The notes under the pieces are model-generated. The model did not search any database, was not told the DNA's origin, and saw only the letters and a list, made by a program, of their open reading frames with translations. DNA of 64,000 nucleotides from NCBI RefSeq assembly GCF_018613835.1, contig NZ_JAGGPM010000029.1:1-64000 (forward strand). The letters run 5' to 3'. The position numbers and the translations under genes were made by a program. The first letter of the stretch is position 1. Each line of letters starts with the position of its first letter. Below, in pieces: positions 27,739 through 37,100 of this stretch. The stretch comes from Arthrobacter sp. ISL-5 (GTDB lineage Bacteria > Actinomycetota > Actinomycetes > Actinomycetales > Micrococcaceae).

Positions 27739-28665
27739 CTACTCCTGCCGGAATCTGCGGCTCCAGTTGGAGATCCACCCTGTCTTCAGGCGCCGCGCGA
27801 ACCACGTCTCGAGTGCGTCGATGCTCCACGACGGTGCCCGCACCAGGATGATTTCCCGGTCCTCCCGGAAAACCTCGTTGACGCCGTCCTCGCGGGCTAG
27901 CTTGCGGACCAGTCGGTCGATCTTGCCTGACCATTCGTGGGCGATCTCGTCGCCCAGACCGATCTCGAAGTCGTACCCGCCGGGTTCGTCGCGGACGTCC
28001 TCGACCTCGAAGAGCGGCTCTGGTTCCATCGTCTCGGCGGTGTCACCTTCGGGCTTGTTCAGCTGTTCGATGAGGCGCCGCGCATACGCGGCCATCTCGT
28101 CATCCGGCGATTCCCGGACCCTGTGAAGGGTAGCGCGTGCGCTGACTACTGGGAGCCCGGGCAGAAAATTGTGGATCTCGCCCTTGCCGCTGACGAGGAC
28201 CGGGTGCTTGTTGTAGGCGTAGCGCTTGATGCGATGGTGTGCGGTCTCCCAACGTGCCAGCGGCGCACGGTCCCGCACCACTGCGGCGAGGTAGGACACG
28301 AGCCCGTCCAGAAGAATCAGGGATTCCAGGGACAGGGTCAGCTCCTCCTCGGTGGTGTGCCGTTCCCACGACGGCCACGTCTCTCGCGGTACGGAAGCGG
28401 GGTCCGTAGCGTCTGGGCCGTCCCGCTCGGTGAGGCGGGAGAGCAACCAGCGCCACAGGGGAACGAGGCTCTCAGGGGTGCCGTCGAGGAGCACGTCCGG
28501 GTCTTGTCCGTCGGCCACCAGGCGCTCCCGGAGTCGCTCCAGTGCCGGGCCGCGTTCGTCGAGGAACTCCTGGAGGGCGGCTGCGGCTTTAGCTTTGGTC
28601 AGGTCGCGATAGTTAGTCCTAGATGTGGTTCTCGCGTTGAACCAATTCACTGTGCCTGTAGCCAT
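27739..28665 (-). CDS. Unknown protein carrying a cold-shock-protein N-terminus, 308 aa
   Basis: The first 11 residues, MATGTVNWFNA, equal the start of the neighbouring cold-shock protein except for K7N. From residue 12 the sequence (RTTSRTNYRDLTKAKAAAAL) belongs to an unrelated helical protein with no further cold-shock motif. No alternative ATG, GTG or TTG occurs at the junction, so translation must use the borrowed start, or the GTG six codons in. GGGGGAAAG precedes the ATG. The body is acidic and helical with a conserved-looking centre (HHRIKRYAYNKHPVLVSGKG) and an end rich in Arg and Trp. No family is recognised. Codon differences from the csp gene show the fusion is not a recent copy of it. 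Confidence 0.75.
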   Translation of the reverse strand: MATGTVNWFNARTTSRTNYRDLTKAKAAAALQEFLDERGPALERLRERLVADGQDPDVLLDGTPESLVPLWRWLLSRLTERDGPDATDPASVPRETWPSWERHTTEEELTLSLESLILLDGLVSYLAAVVRDRAPLARWETAHHRIKRYAYNKHPVLVSGKGEIHNFLPGLPVVSARATLHRVRESPDDEMAAYARRLIEQLNKPEGDTAETMEPEPLFEVEDVRDEPGGYDFEIGLGDEIAHEWSGKIDRLVRKLAREDGVNEVFREDREIILVRAPSWSIDALETWFARRLKTGWISNWSRRFRQE

Positions 28666-28809
28666 GCTGTGCTTCTTTCCCCCACGGGCGATGCGGTTCC
28701 GCGGTCAGGAATCCGTCCTGGCGCCCTTGCGGCAGAGCCTATGTGCAGTTGAGGGACCGTGCAATGGGACAGACGGCGGAGCATTACCCAGCACAGCCGG
28801 GTTAACAAA

Positions 28810-28838
28810 AGCAGGGCCCGTCAAAGACGGACCCTGCT
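28810..28838 (-). terminator. Terminator of the cold-shock gene
   Basis: On the - strand AGCAGGGTCCGTC pairs with GACGGGCCCTGCT (one mismatch) around TTT and is followed by TTTGTTAAC. It lies about 49 bases beyond the stop of the cold-shock gene. Confidence 0.8.
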
Positions 28839-28886
28839 CGAAACCTTACGGTTCCGGACTCAGAAGAGTTAGCTGGAAGCTAAGTC

Positions 28887-29090
28887 TTAGAGAGCCTGGA
28901 TGTTTACGGCCTGGGGACCCTTGGGGCCCTGCTCGGTTTCGAAGGAGACCTTCTGGTTCTCTTCGAGGGAGCGGAAGCCGGAGGAAGCGATCGCAGAGTA
29001 GTGTGCGAAGACGTCCTGTGAAGAGTCATCGGGGGAAATGAAGCCGAAGCCCTTTTCAGCGTTAAACCATTTGACGGTACCAGTAGCCAT
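28887..29090 (-). CDS. cspA: Cold-shock protein, CspA family, 67 aa
   Basis: The full-length single-domain cold-shock protein has RNP1 ([10 protein letters not shown]) and RNP2 (DVFAHYSAI) intact. It binds single-stranded RNA and DNA and acts as an RNA chaperone. AAGGA lies before the ATG at 29090. A leader of about 140 bases separates it from the likely promoter, as in other cspA genes, and a terminator lies at 28810. It is monocistronic. The next gene downstream starts with the same ten residues, which suggests that a tandem csp copy once stood there. Confidence 0.97.
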   Translation of the reverse strand: MATGTVKWFNAEKGFGFISPDDSSQDVFAHYSAIASSGFRSLEENQKVSFETEQGPKGPQAVNIQAL

Positions 29091-29244
29091 TATTTTTGTC
29101 CTTCGTGAAGGTGGAGGAAAAGTCCCGACTTTCGGGTCCTCCGGTGTGGGGTGTTCAAAACCGCTACTTCAGAAGAACGCGGACTTTCGACCGCGCGTAC
29201 TGCCTGAACTACCAAATACAAACACAACAACGGTCTCTACAATA
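29091..29244 (-). promoter_or_regulatory. Promoter and long 5' leader of cspA
   Basis: TATTGT (29244-29239 on the - strand) is a fair -10 box. It would start a leader of about 140 bases ahead of the cold-shock gene. Long leaders of cspA-type genes act as temperature-responsive structures in other bacteria. I have not folded this one. Confidence 0.45.
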
Positions 29245-29330
29245 CACGGGTTTCAGGTCGGCGCTGACCAAAGGACCAATCGGCGAAGTTCCACGAAGTA
29301 CAAAGGGCTCCGGCTCGAGCAGGGAAATCT

Positions 29331-30365
29331 TCAGCTAGCGCCTGGCCCAGCGCCGGAATGTGGTCTCGGTTCAGACGCGCCCTCTTGTTTCCGCGCTGCC
29401 CTGTCGAGAGCTTCCAACACCCGCGCGTTGTTTGCCGCGTCCGTGAGATCGTAGCGGAGCGGCGTACCGTTTAGGACGCTGTCCGCGAAGTGTTCGCCCA
29501 TCCGTACGAAGTGGTTTTCGCCCTTGACCTCGTGATAGATGGTGTCCTGCCCGAAGTGATGCTCCTCCAGGACCGAATCCTCCTCCAAGACCCCAAAAGG
29601 ATTGTCGAGGTAGAGCCGGCCCTCGGTGCCCGTGAGTTCTAAAAAGTTGCGGCGCTCGAGGTTCACTCCGGTATCAAAAAGCACGGTTGCGCTGCCGGGG
29701 AAGCGCAGCATGCCCGCAATGCTGGCGTCAATTTGACCGCCGTCGTTGGCGTCGCGGTAGTTGCCAAAGGCGGCGACGTGAACCGGCTCCTGCGCCGTGA
29801 CCATCCGGCTCACGTTGACGCAGTAGCACCCCGTGTCGAAAAGTGCGCCGCCGCCGAGCCCGGAATACCAGCGGATGTTGTCGTCCCCGCCCGCGTCGAA
29901 GGAGTGACCGACGTGGACAAATGTCAACTTGCCCACCGCATGGACCGCGAGCAGCTCCTGCAGCTTCTCGAAACGCGGGTGAAAACGGTACATGAAGCCT
30001 TCTAAGACTTTGAGCCCGGTCTCGTCGGCCTTGCGCGCAATCTCCTCGCACTCGGCGGCGCTCATCGCCAAAGGTTTTTCACAGAGGACGTGCTTGCCTG
30101 CGTCCAAGGATTTCAGAATCCACTTGAGGTGCAGTGCGTTCGGCAGCGGAATGTAGACAGCGTCGATGTCCGGGGAAGCGAGCAGCGCCTCATAAGAGCC
30201 AAACGCCTGTGGGACGCCGTGCCTGTCGGCGTACTCCCTAGCCTTTTCCTCGGTGCGGGAAGCGATACCTACGACCTCACCGTTTTTCGTTTCCTGCAAC
30301 GCCGGAATTGTCTTGCGGACGATGCGGGCGGTGCCCAGGACGCCCCAACGCAATTTCTCGCTCAT
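29331..30365 (-). CDS. Gfo/Idh/MocA-family oxidoreductase, 344 aa
   Basis: The N-terminal Rossmann domain begins WGVLGTARIVRKTIPAL (a GxxGxA variant of the dinucleotide loop) and contains IDAVYIPLPNALH and the family motif CEKPLA near residue 95. The C-terminal domain has the expected layout, with GGALFDTGCYCVN (D-x-G-x-Y-x-x-N region) near 180. Such enzymes use NAD(P)H to oxidise or reduce sugars and related polyols; the substrate cannot be told. AGGAGAG precedes the ATG at 30365. It stands alone, divergent from the TfoX-like gene. Confidence 0.93.
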   Translation of the reverse strand: MSEKLRWGVLGTARIVRKTIPALQETKNGEVVGIASRTEEKAREYADRHGVPQAFGSYEALLASPDIDAVYIPLPNALHLKWILKSLDAGKHVLCEKPLAMSAAECEEIARKADETGLKVLEGFMYRFHPRFEKLQELLAVHAVGKLTFVHVGHSFDAGGDDNIRWYSGLGGGALFDTGCYCVNVSRMVTAQEPVHVAAFGNYRDANDGGQIDASIAGMLRFPGSATVLFDTGVNLERRNFLELTGTEGRLYLDNPFGVLEEDSVLEEHHFGQDTIYHEVKGENHFVRMGEHFADSVLNGTPLRYDLTDAANNARVLEALDRAARKQEGASEPRPHSGAGPGAS

Positions 30366-30532
30366 TGAACTCTCCTTTTTTACAACCTACCCCGCCTGAG
30401 AAGGGTTCTCCGAGACCGCTCGGGCGACCCGGCGGCCACCGACCGTCCATAGCCTCGCCCGGGCCACCGGAACGCAATATGCTTCACACAAACCAGCCCG
30501 CTGGACTCCCACACGAACCGGAAGAAGAAGCC

Positions 30533-30916
30533 ATGCAGATGCCCAAGCCGTCAGAAGCGGACAAGGAACACTTCCGCGCCATCATGCCGTCGGATCCCAA
30601 TGTGGTGGTCAAGCCGATGTTCGGCAACCTTGGCGCCTTCGTCAACGGGAACATGTTCGCGGGCCTGTTCGGCCCCACCATCGGGGTTCGGCTTTCGGAC
30701 GCCGACCGGGCAGTGCTGGAGGGGTCCGAGCGGACCGTTCCCTTCGGACCGGAGGAGCGTCCGATGGGCGGCTACGTCGGGTTGCCCGAGATCTGGAACG
30801 CCGAAGGCGACGGCGATGAAGCGCGGGAAAAAGCGTGGGTGACCAAGGCCTACAGCTACGTCGCCGGGCTGCCGCCGAAGGAGCCGAAGGTGTCCAAGCC
30901 CCGGGGGAAGAAGTAG
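30533..30916 (+). CDS. TfoX/Sxy N-terminal-domain protein, 127 aa
   Basis: The sequence VVKPMFGNLGAFVNGNMFAG, then LFGPTIGVRLSD, is the TfoX N-terminal domain (a MFG-x-x-F-xNGxMF pattern). The C-terminal TfoX domain linked to competence in gammaproteobacteria is absent. Free-standing versions like this are common in actinobacteria and their role is unknown. The tail is basic (KEPKVSKPRGKK). GGAAGAAGAAG lies just before ATG 30533; a second ATG follows two codons later. The frame is open further upstream to 30308 but crosses the divergent promoter region. Confidence 0.88.
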   Translation: MQMPKPSEADKEHFRAIMPSDPNVVVKPMFGNLGAFVNGNMFAGLFGPTIGVRLSDADRAVLEGSERTVPFGPEERPMGGYVGLPEIWNAEGDGDEAREKAWVTKAYSYVAGLPPKEPKVSKPRGKK

Positions 30917-30985
30917 CCGCCGACGCCGGGCCCTCCGCGAAGCCGCGGCGGAGGATCTGAGAGCAGACGGATGTGCGTTTGAAGC

Positions 30986-31723
30986 CTAGGGCAAGACAAC
31001 ATTCACGAGCTCTGACCGGCTGCCTGTCTCCAGGTCCTCGGTAAGCACCAGCGCACCGACCTGGGGGCAGTGATATTTATGCTCCCGCGAATTCTTTTCA
31101 AGCGGCGTCCAGTCGTAGACCTTGACGCAGTCGGTGTATGTGCCTGATTTCGTGGAGACGGTCTCGCCGGTAGCGACGGTGTCCCGCATATCTTCGGCAT
31201 TTCCCACGTAAAATTCCTGCCTATAGGAATCGCCGACGCGCTGCTCGGCCTTCATCCAAATGCCGGCTTTTGCCCCGTCTTTTCCATGGAGAAAGCTGCC
31301 GGAATGGTGCAGCAACATCCCGTTCCAGTAGTTGTTCACGTCCTCGCCGAAGTACCACACATCGCCGTTCTTGTGCTGCGCCAGATAATCCCGGGTTTCC
31401 TCTACCAGCTGCCCGTTCTTGTATTCCTTGTCCAGATAGACCACCGTCTCAACGCCTTCTATCGTCATGGTCTCCCGCAGGATTTCGATTTCGATCCTCT
31501 CGGTGACTCTTCCTTGCTGGGTAGTCTCGTAAGTCAGTTTTTTGCCGACAGGGAGGGCGAAGTATTTATTGGTGATTTGAGTGGTGAAATCGGCAGGGTT
31601 GACCTGCGGGGTGTACTCCGCGGCCCTACTCCGTTTTGTGTTGTCGAAGACAAAAAATGTCGCCCCGCCAACAACCAGCAACAGGACGATGCCACCAAAG
31701 AAGATTTTGGTTCGTAGATTCAT
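30986..31723 (-). CDS. Membrane-anchored secreted protein, 245 aa
   Basis: ATG at 31723 gives an N-terminal anchor (TKIFFGGIVLLLVVGGATFF) followed by an exported domain of about 210 residues. That domain reads as a beta-rich lipoprotein-like fold: NKYFALPVGKKLTYETTQQG, VERIEIEILRET-type strands, YLDKEYKNGQLVEETRDYLA, DVWYFGEDV and CVKVYDWTPLEKNSREHKYH. Many actinobacterial hypothetical proteins share the NKYFPLxPGxxxxY opening. It lacks a lipobox. Base composition is lower in GC than its neighbours. Function unknown. Confidence 0.78.
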   Translation of the reverse strand: MNLRTKIFFGGIVLLLVVGGATFFVFDNTKRSRAAEYTPQVNPADFTTQITNKYFALPVGKKLTYETTQQGRVTERIEIEILRETMTIEGVETVVYLDKEYKNGQLVEETRDYLAQHKNGDVWYFGEDVNNYWNGMLLHHSGSFLHGKDGAKAGIWMKAEQRVGDSYRQEFYVGNAEDMRDTVATGETVSTKSGTYTDCVKVYDWTPLEKNSREHKYHCPQVGALVLTEDLETGSRSELVNVVLP

Positions 31724-31846
31724 GACCTTTCCCACTCCTTCTGAGTAGAAATTCCTATAGGGGGTCAGAGCACCGTTGCTTGCCCATGGCCATAGGAAAA
31801 AGGTAGTGCAGTCCGCCCTGAACCAGAACACCCTCGACGAACGTCG

Positions 31847-31939
31847 CCGGCCCAACAGGAAAGACTCGAACGACGACGGCGGGACTACGTCGCGCTCGAT
31901 GCTCCAGTCAGCGTCGGCGAGCGCCAGCCCCTCCCCTAG
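31847..31939 (+). pseudogene. 3' relic of an HNH-endonuclease gene
   Basis: One frame reads QQERLERRRRDYVALDAPVS then VGERQPLP and TAG (31937-31939). This is the C-terminal tail found in DUF222/HNH-type endonucleases of Arthrobacter-like genomes. A second relic of the same tail, with part of the HNH domain, lies at 59940-60197. Everything upstream of the tail is gone. It ends 128 bases before jetA and may mark an edge of the acquired defence block. Confidence 0.75.
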
Positions 31940-32066
31940 CCATCTCCGCGGTCATGGACCCTCTTGCCGGGCGGTGGGCGTTACACCGACTCTTCCTCCA
32001 CAGAAAATGTCGGCGGTGCCCTTTAGAGTGAACCCAGGACGCAACTCGGGACACCACGAGGACCAG

Positions 32067-33509
32067 ATGGACTACTACGCAATCAACGCCCTGCGTGAAA
32101 ACCACGCAGGCTGGTCCCTCCTGCGCGCCCAAAACGCGCCGCTCGCGGTCTCGTTCTTCATGGCGGCGTTCACCGGGCCCAACCAGCGCAACCTGGGGCG
32201 CCAGCAGCTCATCGACAGCCTGGACGACGTCCTGTTCGGCCTCAGGGACACCTACGGGGAAGACAAGTTCCCGCGCCAGGCGTCGGAGTACTTGGACGAC
32301 TGGGCGGCACCCGAAAAAGCCTGGCTCCGGAAGTACTACGTTCCCGGCCAGGACGAGCCCCGCTACGACCTCACCGCCGCCGCGGAGGACGTGGTGCGCT
32401 GGGTGGAGAGCCTGCGCGGCCGCGACTTCGTGGCCACCCAGTCCCGGCTGACCAGCATCTTCGCCGTCCTCAAACAGCTGGTCCAGCAGTCCGAAACGGA
32501 CCCAGAGGTACGGCTCAAAGAACTGCAGCGCCAGCGCGACGGCATCGACGCCGAAATGGAGCGCATCCGCGGCGGCAACATCCGGGTCATGACGGCACCT
32601 GAGGCACTCGACCACTTCCAGCAGCTCACCACGCTGGCCAAGGACCTCCTCTCCGACTTCCGCGAGGTCGAACAGAACTTCCGGAAGCTGGACCGCCAGG
32701 TCCGCGAGCAGATCGCCACTTGGGACGGCACCCAGGGCGAGCTCCTCGAATCGATCTTCGCCAACCAGCAGGACATCAGCAGCTCACTGCAGGGCCGGAC
32801 GTTCCAAGGCTTCTGGGACTACCTCATGTCCCCGCAGCTACGGACGGAACTGCGGGACCTCCTCCAGCGCGCAACGCAGATCGAAGCCCTCGCCAAACAG
32901 GACAACCTCCACACCGTGGTGAACCTCCACCAGGACTGGCTGCCCGCCGTCGAGCAGACCCAGGGAACCGTCCGCCAGCTGTCCCAGCAGATGCGCCGGC
33001 TGCTCGATGACAAGGTGTTCCTGGAAAACAAGCGCATCATGCAGCTCATCCGGAGCGTCGAGTCCGGTGCACTCGCCACCCGCGAGCAGCCGCCGTCGGG
33101 AGACTTCATGGCCATCGCGGCACCATCGGTCGATATCACGCTGCCGTTCGAGCGCCCGTTGTATGAGCCGAGCCGAAGGGTCCTGGTGGACGACGACATC
33201 CTCACCGCCGACGACGCGGATGTTGACGCCGGCGCCCTTTTCAGCCAGTTCCACGTGGACAAGGAACGCCTCAAGGCCAATATCGACGCCGTACTCGCCG
33301 AGGCGGAGCAGGCCACCCTCGCGGAGGTCACCGCCGCCTATCCCCTGTCCCAAGGCTTGGCGGAGATCGTGGCCTACTACCAGCTCGCCACCGAGTCCGA
33401 CTGGGCCAGCATCAACCCGGAAGCCGAGCAGCAGATCTCCTGGCAGTTGCCGGACGGCAGCATCCGCGAAGCAACCATCGAGCAGATCATCTTCGGAAGG
33501 CCAGCATGA
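32067..33509 (+). CDS. jetA: Wadjet protein JetA (DUF3375), 480 aa
   Basis: The protein begins MDYYAINALRENHAGWSLLR, then AQNAPLAVSFF, the typical opening of DUF3375 proteins. Long helical and coiled parts follow (QRQRDGIDAEMERIRGG, DQVREQ-like segments) and an acidic C-terminal region. JetA is the kleisin (MukF-like) subunit of the Wadjet SMC complex, which finds and cuts circular plasmid DNA. ATG at 32067 with GAGGA five bases upstream is chosen; the frame is open to 31776, but that part runs over the HNH relic and resembles no JetA. It overlaps jetB as ATGA. Confidence 0.95.
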   Translation: MDYYAINALRENHAGWSLLRAQNAPLAVSFFMAAFTGPNQRNLGRQQLIDSLDDVLFGLRDTYGEDKFPRQASEYLDDWAAPEKAWLRKYYVPGQDEPRYDLTAAAEDVVRWVESLRGRDFVATQSRLTSIFAVLKQLVQQSETDPEVRLKELQRQRDGIDAEMERIRGGNIRVMTAPEALDHFQQLTTLAKDLLSDFREVEQNFRKLDRQVREQIATWDGTQGELLESIFANQQDISSSLQGRTFQGFWDYLMSPQLRTELRDLLQRATQIEALAKQDNLHTVVNLHQDWLPAVEQTQGTVRQLSQQMRRLLDDKVFLENKRIMQLIRSVESGALATREQPPSGDFMAIAAPSVDITLPFERPLYEPSRRVLVDDDILTADDADVDAGALFSQFHVDKERLKANIDAVLAEAEQATLAEVTAAYPLSQGLAEIVAYYQLATESDWASINPEAEQQISWQLPDGSIREATIEQIIFGRPA

Positions 33510-34168
33510 ATCCGGCAGCAGAAACGGAAACCCGGACGCCCGAGGAACTTCCCGGCGTCGTCACCCGGCTATTCAAGGGTGTGCTCTACGCCGAAGGGGA
33601 TGAGAAGGTGTGGCAGTCGCTGCTGGGCTTGTCCTCGCAGGTCCGCGACTACGTGTCCGTGCTGGGTCTGGACCTGATCCTGGACGAATCCGAAGGCTAC
33701 GCGTTCCTGAAGTCGCGCGAGGACGCGGACGGAACACTCCCCCGGCTGATCCCGCGACGGCAGCTGATCTTCAACGTCAGCCTGCTGCTGGCCCTCCTGC
33801 GCGGCCGGATGCTGGAGTTCGACACCAACAGCAGCGAGCTCCGGCTCATCATGACCGAACAGGACATCGCCGACATGGTGGCGGTCTTCCTGCCCGAATC
33901 AAGCAACGAGGCCAGAATCATGGACCGGCTCGCCACTGACATCAAGAAAGTGGTGGAACTCGGATTCCTGCGGAAACTCCGCGGACAGCCCGGCACGTAC
34001 GAGGTGGCCCGCATCCTCAAGGCGTTCGTGGACGCCCAGTGGCTCGAGGAGTTCGACGCGCGGCTGGCCGACTACCGCGCGACACTCGCCGGAACGCCAC
34101 TCGCCGAGGCCGCTCTCGCCGAGGCTGCTCTCTCCGGGACAGTGGCAACGGAGGCGGAAAGCAAATGA
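33506..34168 (+). CDS. jetB: Wadjet protein JetB (DUF4194), 220 aa
   Basis: The 220-residue product matches DUF4194: a VVTRLFKGVLYAEGDEKVWQ opening, LGLDLILDESEGYAFLKSRE in the winged-helix core, and RLIPRRQLIFNVSLLLALLR, LIMTEQDIADMVAVFLPESS. In Wadjet it is the MukE-like (KITE) subunit that bridges JetA and JetC. Start and stop overlap its neighbours by four bases on both sides (ATGA), so the operon is translationally coupled. The last 25 residues are a degenerate Ala/Glu run (AEAALAEAALSG), probably a variable tail. Confidence 0.95.
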   Translation: MNPAAETETRTPEELPGVVTRLFKGVLYAEGDEKVWQSLLGLSSQVRDYVSVLGLDLILDESEGYAFLKSREDADGTLPRLIPRRQLIFNVSLLLALLRGRMLEFDTNSSELRLIMTEQDIADMVAVFLPESSNEARIMDRLATDIKKVVELGFLRKLRGQPGTYEVARILKAFVDAQWLEEFDARLADYRATLAGTPLAEAALAEAALSGTVATEAESK

Positions 34169-37100
34169 GCACGGAACTGCAGGACACCCTCTTCACGCTG
34201 GAAGAAAAAACGGACGACGGCGGTCCGCCCCCGGGTTTCCGGCTGCACCGTCTGGAGCTACTGAACTGGGGCACCTTCCACCAGGGCGTGCGGACCTTCC
34301 GCCTGGACGGCGACAACAGCCTGCTCACCGGCGACATCGGCTCCGGAAAGTCGACCGTCGTCGACGCCATCACCACCCTGCTACTGCCCGCCAACCGGAT
34401 CGAATACAACAAGGCCGCCGGCGCGCAGAAGAAGGAACGCTCGCTGATGTCCTACGTCCGCGGGTTCCACAAGAGCACGCGCAGCACCGGCGGCGAATAT
34501 TCCAGGCCGGTGGCGCTGCGGGGCACCGGCGCGCTGACGGTGGTGCTCGGCGTCTTCCACAACGCGGTGTTGGACAAGTCGGTCACCCTGGCCATCACCC
34601 TTTGGGCCACCCAGGAGGCGGGCCAGCCCAGCCGCTTCTATTCGCTGGCGGCGAGTGACCAGTCCATTGGGGCCGACTTCGCGAACTTCGGCCAGGACCC
34701 CGCCAAGCTGAAGAAGAAGCTCCGCGCGGCCGGCGCCGCAGTCCACGACACTTTCGAGCCCTTCGCGGCGGCCTTCAAACGTGAGTTCGGCATCAAAGGA
34801 AACCAGGCCATGGACCTGTTCCACCGGACCGTGTCCATGAAGCAGGTGGAGAACATCACCTCCTTCGTGCGCACCAACATGCTGGAGGAGGACGACGTTG
34901 CGGCACGGATCGGCAACCTCATCCACCACTTTGATGACCTGAAAAAGGCCCACGACGCGGTGCTGCGGGCCAAGGACCAGATCGCCCTGCTGACGCCGAT
35001 CCGGGACGGCGCCGCCCAGCATGCGCGGCTGACTCTCGAGGATGAGCTGGCCCGCCAGCAGCGGGACCAGCTGCATCCCTGGTTCACGGACCGGAAGCTC
35101 CAGCTGAGCCTGGAACACCAGTCGGAGCTGCAAAGAACCGGGGAACGGCTGCAGGAGGAGAGCACGAAGCTCCGCACCGAGATCGCAGGCCGGCGGCACG
35201 AGCTGTCCGCCATCCAGGAGGACATCCGCACCAACGGCGGCGGCCGGCTGGCCGCTATCGATGCTGATATTGCCCGGCTGGCTGACCAATCCGGGACGCA
35301 GAGGCAGCGCTTTGAAACCTACGCCACCGCTGCGAAGGACCTCGGACTCCGGCCCCCGGAGGACCGGGTGCTGTTCTACTCCAACCGGGCCCGCCTCGGG
35401 GAGGTCGAAACGCAGCTCGGCACCCAGTCCGATGAGCTTCAGGAGAGCCGAACCGGGCTGACCATCACCCGCACCGAGCTGACCACAGGGCTGAACGAGA
35501 TCGGCGCTGAACTGCGCAGCCTACAGTCGCGCCCCAACCTGCTGCCGCTCCCCCAGCTGGAGCTCCGCCGTCGGCTGTGTGACGGTACCGGAATCGCGGA
35601 AACCGCGCTGCCGTATGCCGGCGAGCTGCTGCGGGTCCGTGACAGTGAGGGCGCGTGGGAGGGTGCCGCGGAAAGGACGCTGCACGGCTTCGCACTGTCG
35701 TTGCTGGTGCCCGGCGAGCACTACACGGCCGTGAGCGGCTGGGTGGATGCCAACAACCTGCGCGGCCGGCTGGTCTACCTGAAAGTCGGGGAAGCCGGCG
35801 CTCCCAAGACGGCCGAACCGGGCACGCTGGCCGCCAAGATCGCCATCAAGCCGGGTACGCCGTTCCGCAGTTTCCTGCTGGATGAACTCGCCACACGGTT
35901 CGACCACTTCTGCTGCGACACCCTCGAGGATTTCCGCCGGTATCCCAAGGCACTGACCGTCAACGGGCAGCTCAAGGGCGGCCGGGGCAGGCACGAGAAG
36001 GACGACCGGCGGGAACTGACGGACCGGCGCAACTATGTGCTCGGCTGGGACAACCACGACAAGATCAGCCGCTTCCTCGCCGAGCAGGACGAGCTCAAGG
36101 GCCAGCTCCAGGTCACGGACGCCCAGCTGAAAAAGGTCAACGCTTCCCTGGGCGATCTGGGCAGGCAGAACCAGCAGCTCGGCACCGTGCGCTCCGTGGC
36201 GGACTTCGGCGAGATCAGCTGGCAGCTCACGGCCCGGCGGATCGAAGAGCTCAAGGCGGAGAAGCTTGAGCTGGAGACCGCCAGTGACGTGCTGAAACAG
36301 CTGACCGCCAAGGAAGCCGGCGTGACTGCGGAGCTGGAGCGGCTGGAGGACAAGGCCGGCAAGCTGCGCGAACGCCTGGGCGCCAACGACAAGGATGCCA
36401 AGGACATCGCGGAAGCGATCGCCGAATGCGGCGACGTCCTTGCGGAGACTCCCTTGACGGACGACGGCGGCGTGCTGGCCGCCGTCGAACAGCTCACCGC
36501 CGCTGCACTCGGCGACAAGACCCTGACGTACAAGAACACCGGCACGGTGGAAAGCTCGGTCCGCTCCGGACTGACGGACACGATCGATGCGCTGTCCAAG
36601 CGGATCGCCCGGGCCGCGGAGAGCACAGTCCGGCTCATGGCGGACTTCCGCAACAAGTACCGGAACGAGACCACCGACATCGACGCCGCCCTGGAGGCCG
36701 CCGGGGACTACAACCGGCTGCTGGAGCAGCTGGTCAGCAACGATCTCCCCCGCTTCGAGGCCCACTTCAAGGAGTCGCTGAACCAGAACACCATCCACGA
36801 GGTGGTGGCGTTCAACGCGTTCCTGGACAGCCGGCGGCAGGACATCGTGAACCGGATCGGCGAGATCAACCAGTCGCTGGCCGGGATCGAATACAACCCG
36901 GGCCGGCACATCCAGCTGGAGCACCAGAACACCTCGGATCAGGACGTGCGCGAGTTCGGCGTTGACCTGCGGGCCTGCTCGGAGGGGACCATCGGCGACG
37001 AGGACCAGTACTCGGAGCAGAAGTACCTGCAGGTGGAGCGGCTGATCGAACGCTTCCGCGGCCGGGACGGGCTGACCACTCTGGATGAGCGGTGGACGGC

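Noticed and set aside
31776..32066. N-terminal extension of JetA
   Set aside because: The extra 97 codons cross the HNH relic in a different frame; the standard JetA opening begins at 32067 with a good ribosome site.
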